Assembly (NCBI RefSeq): GCF_003672135.1
Contig: NC_039512.1
Coordinates: forward strand, 13,904,874-13,968,873
DNA: 64,000 nucleotides
Source: Ooceraea biroi
Taxonomy: Eukaryota; Arthropoda; Insecta; Hymenoptera; Formicidae
Direction of reading: 5' to 3'
Shown: piece by piece, positions 61,388 to 64,000 of the stretch
Layout of the letters: every line of letters starts with the position of its first letter
Position numbering within the stretch: the first letter of the stretch is position 1
Notes under the pieces: generated by a model
What the model saw: the letters and a program-made list of their open reading frames with translations, nothing else
Told to the model about the DNA's origin: nothing
Databases searched by the model: none
Translations under genes and position numbers: made by a program

Positions 61388-62156
61388 ATGTCGCGAGAAG
61401 AAAGAGAGGCCAACGCGGAACGCAACAACGAGCCCGTGTCCGAGGAGGAGCTCTCTGACACTGACTCCATGTGGAGTTTAGAACTCAGCAGCGACGAGGA
61501 GGATATATCTTACGGCCCGGCGCGGTATTCCGCCGTTGACCGCATAAGGCGGCGGATTGCGGACCTGGAGCGCGAACTTCTCGAAATGCAGAACGAAATG
61601 ATGAACGCCCACGTCAGGACCGTCCACGAGCGCTTTTTCCTTCGAGAGGCGTTTAATAGGGAAAACGTGTTGGAGGAGTTCGTTGAAAACGTGAACGCCA
61701 TCCTGGAGGAGCCGGAACATCCTCCAGCGCAGCCCGAGCACCCGGCAGCACAGACTCCCATAGAGCCTCCACGAGAGGAGGCAGAGGAAGTCTGGGGGGG
61801 GGGGGTTCCTGAGACGAGGACGACGAGCTCCTCCTCCTCCTGGAGCCTGAGGAGTAACCAGCACAAGTGGACGGTAAGTCACATTAATTACTTCTCTGAT
61901 TACTTTGATTCAGTTTTATTGCATTTCTTTGTTGTTTGCAATCCCTTATCCTCCATTGCAAGTGCTCACTTTACCTATTTCCATGTAACGTTAATATCTA
62001 CTTGCTTTGTCTGTATTCCAGGTAGCCTACACAGAGATGGCGACAAACATGCCGTGTACAATTTTTTATTTTCGGTTTTTATGCAAGTTGTTGTTATTTT
62101 CTTGCAAGTTGTTGTTAGTTTTATTTATTTTCTTAACTGTATGCTCGCAGAAATAA
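61388..62156 (+). CDS. candidate two-exon gene, acidic coiled-coil protein with hydrophobic tail
   Basis: Exon 1 (61388-61873) starts MSREEREANAERNNEP. It has an acidic segment, a coiled-coil RIRRRIADLERELLEMQNEM (near residue 57) and a Pro/Glu-rich part, and ends TGGACG|GTAAGT. Exon 2 (62022-62156, after CTGTATTCCAG) is in phase 0 and encodes 44 residues ending in a strongly hydrophobic, Leu-rich stretch (LLLVLFIFLTV), consistent with a tail-anchored membrane segment. The stop overlaps an AATAAA signal (62152-62157). Total about 206 residues. No family is recognised; it could be a host orphan gene or part of an unnamed element. Confidence 0.45.
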
Positions 62157-63109
62157 ACGTATATAACTATGTGTCTCTTAATTAATTGCATTTTCTTCGA
62201 TGTTACTGCATTATTAGGGATTCTCCTGCATTTTGTTTCATTTTCTTCCATTTGTTGTGATTTTCCTGCATTTTTAGTAATTCCACAGCTTTGAAGGATG
62301 TACATGTAACTATAGATTGCATTACGACAATAAAGTACAGATATCTTGTCCGATACCATTGTTCCGTCACAAACATGAAGATTTTAAGCGCACATTTTGA
62401 ATGTTTGAGTCCTTTGTTACATTGCAAATCATATTAGAGTGTTGTTTTGAATATCTGAAGGTAGAAGTTGAGAGACAACACATTTGTAATAATACTTATA
62501 GGAGTTTACGTCATTTTACAAAGTAATTGCTGTACTTTTAGGTGCAAGAAATCCAAGGAATTAATTATCGATAATTATCGCATAATTTGATATTATTCTG
62601 TAATAAGTATTCCGTTAAACACAAAGTTATGTTGTTAGGTAGCATCAACGTTTGCATTTCCAAACTTTAATGACGTAATCGCGATATAATGAGATATCGT
62701 GATACCGACTCCATCTGGTAATCGATTATCGACCGCGCGATCACATGTAGCGCTAACTACAAATGGCGCCATTACACATGGCGAACAACGTACGAGCGGT
62801 ACACGGAGAGGTTCGAGGTTTCCTGTGCGACGTAAGTACGAGTATTAAGTATTTTTTTAAATTCCGTTCGCAGAGTACGATGTAGGTAGCATGATCCCTC
62901 CCAAATTGTAGTTACTTTCCTTCCGCGTTAATAAGTCGTCCAGTTCCTGCCATCGTCAATTCACGGACATCTTCGAGGCATACTCTTCAACTCTCAGTAA
63001 ATTGTGAAAATAAAAATATCCAGCGAACGAATATATCAAGCCAATTGTTATAATATATACCCTATGTACGTACGTGCATGTATATACATTTTTACTTTTT
63101 CTGTTTCAG
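62157..63109. other. no gene recognised; one diverged repeat copy
   Basis: 62320-62600 holds another degenerate member of the 58.1-kb repeat family. The rest is AT-rich, with no ORF or element ends I can support. Confidence 0.45.
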
Positions 63110-63765
63110 GTTACAGCATCATCAGCACCAGCAGTAGCAGCGGTAGCTGCAGTAGCAGCGGCAGCAACAGCAACAGCAGCAGCAGTAAACGTAAGTAAGA
63201 ACAAGCTAAGTAGGGAGGGGTGTGTGTGTGTGTGTGTGCGTGCGTGCGAGTGAGTGAGTGAGCGAGTGAGTGAATGGTTGTGAATGTGTATGTATGGATG
63301 TGTGTACGCATGACGATTAATTTCACCTATTTTTTTCAATACCAAGTTGCGCGAAGCTATGGAGGGTGAACGGCCGCAGCGTCGGGAGGACGAAGAAGGT
63401 AAGCGCTCGACTTGTTGCAAATATCTTTTCTATATTGTGCTTTTCCTACTGTTCCGTTTCTGTGCACTGTAATCACCGTCCTCTTTTCAGACACCCCGCC
63501 GGGCGGTGTACGTACGCAATATTTAGCGAACCGCTCGCGTTCGCGAAATATGCGCCGCATTCTACGCGAAATTCGTGTAGAAATCAGGTATTTAGAGTAC
63601 GTCATGGAATGCGTCGACTGGTGCTCTGAGGACGCCAGAATTTTGGCGCCATCTACAATTAAATTGATAATATCATCATCTTGCCCCCTCGAAGCCATAC
63701 AACTTTTATCTGAAACATTTTTCTGTATCTACCATATTTTTCGAGAAATCTTAATGCAGTTTTAA
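63110..63765 (+). CDS. candidate spliced gene, Ala-rich then basic protein
   Basis: Exon 63110-63190 (after CTGTTTCAG, ends AAAC|GTAAGT) is a (CAG/GCA)n stretch read as Ala/Thr/Val-rich, 27 codons. Exon 63347-63398 (after ACCAAG) reads LREAMEGERPQRREDEE and ends G|GTAAGC. Exon 63491-63765 (after CTCTTTTCAG) completes the split codon and reads TPPGGVRTQYLANRSRSRNMRRILREIRVE, then a Cys/Leu-rich end. Phases match across both introns. The last residues overlap a transposon end (GGGACACCCTGTA at 63769). Upstream exons are not identified. No family is recognised. Confidence 0.4.
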
Positions 63766-63768
63766 ATG

Positions 63769-63778
63769 GGACACCCTG
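63769..63778. repeat. single Tc1/mariner-type terminal repeat
   Basis: GGGACACCCTG followed by TA, the same type as the ends at 56252/58097. The partner end was not found in the window. Confidence 0.45.
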
Positions 63779-63912
63779 TATATAATAAATAAAGGTAGTA
63801 AAGGAAGAACTGAAGGAATATACATAAAATTTGATATTTTTGGTAACAATTTAATAATTTATTTATAAAAATGTTTGTGAAAGTGGTTTAGAGTAAAAAT
63901 TTATTCATTATA

Positions 63913-64000
63913 TTGGGTCATTAAGTATGAAACTTTACAAATAGAACATAAACTTTTGCATTTTTTGGCACATGGACATGATTTATTTTCAATCGAAGTA
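63913..64000 (+). mobile_element. start of another mariner, runs off the window
   Basis: TTGGGTCATTAAGTATGAAAC after TA (63911-63912) resembles a mariner terminal repeat. The remainder is beyond the edge. Confidence 0.5.

Overview
The window looks like a piece of an insect nuclear genome, most likely a hymenopteran and plausibly an ant. The evidence is several unrelated mariner families, MULE-NOF and BED-type hAT transposases, GT-AG introns, microsatellites, and a Polinton/Maverick gene set of the type found in ants. It is a transposon-dense accessory region. Recognisable non-transposon coding sequence is limited to a broken carboxylesterase gene and a few small candidate spliced genes.

Layout. 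1-8.7 kb: the 3' part of a Ty1/copia element is split by a mariner, which is split by a foldback-like hAT, which itself holds a palindromic element and further MITEs. 8.7-19.1 kb: a carboxylesterase pseudogene (minus strand) is opened by a second BED-type hAT (9698-16123, with two mariners inside) and by smaller elements, including a YqaJ-domain fragment. 19.1-26.9 kb: MITEs, a tandem GGGTGTC array, a Mutator-like remnant holding a solo LTR, a large hairpin, and one weakly supported three-exon gene. 26.9-32.0 kb: a MULE-NOF-type transposase gene whose 5' end has been inverted, with one breakpoint inside an inserted LTR. 32.0-54.8 kb: a GC-rich block made of two Polinton copies. Copy A begins at 31974 inside the MULE gene and carries small ORFs and a dead, intron-containing protein-primed PolB. 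Its pol is interrupted at 38266 by the terminal repeat of copy B (38267-54795). 54.8-64 kb: transposon fragments, a decayed Tc1/mariner-like element, another mariner, diverged repeats, two small candidate spliced genes, and the start of one more mariner.

Polinton copy B holds a compact minus-strand cluster: PLA2-protease fusion, penton-like protein, double-jelly-roll major capsid protein, then a conserved DLQGF protein. A divergent plus-strand cluster holds the packaging ATPase, a conserved protein and a fibre-like protein. A small spliced plus-strand gene lies upstream, and a minus-strand PolB lies at the right end. The PLA2-protease, capsid and ATPase frames are open. Penton, fibre-like protein, the conserved plus-strand protein and both pol genes carry breaks, and I found no integrase. 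The block is therefore a decaying endogenous virus-like element, not an active one.

Intact-looking reading frames are three mariner transposases (7126-8151 plus, 10101-11129 minus, 40058-41128 minus), the capsid protein, the PLA2-protease fusion, the ATPase, the DLQGF protein and small Polinton ORFs. Insertion sites could often be read directly from target-site duplications, which allows a relative chronology.
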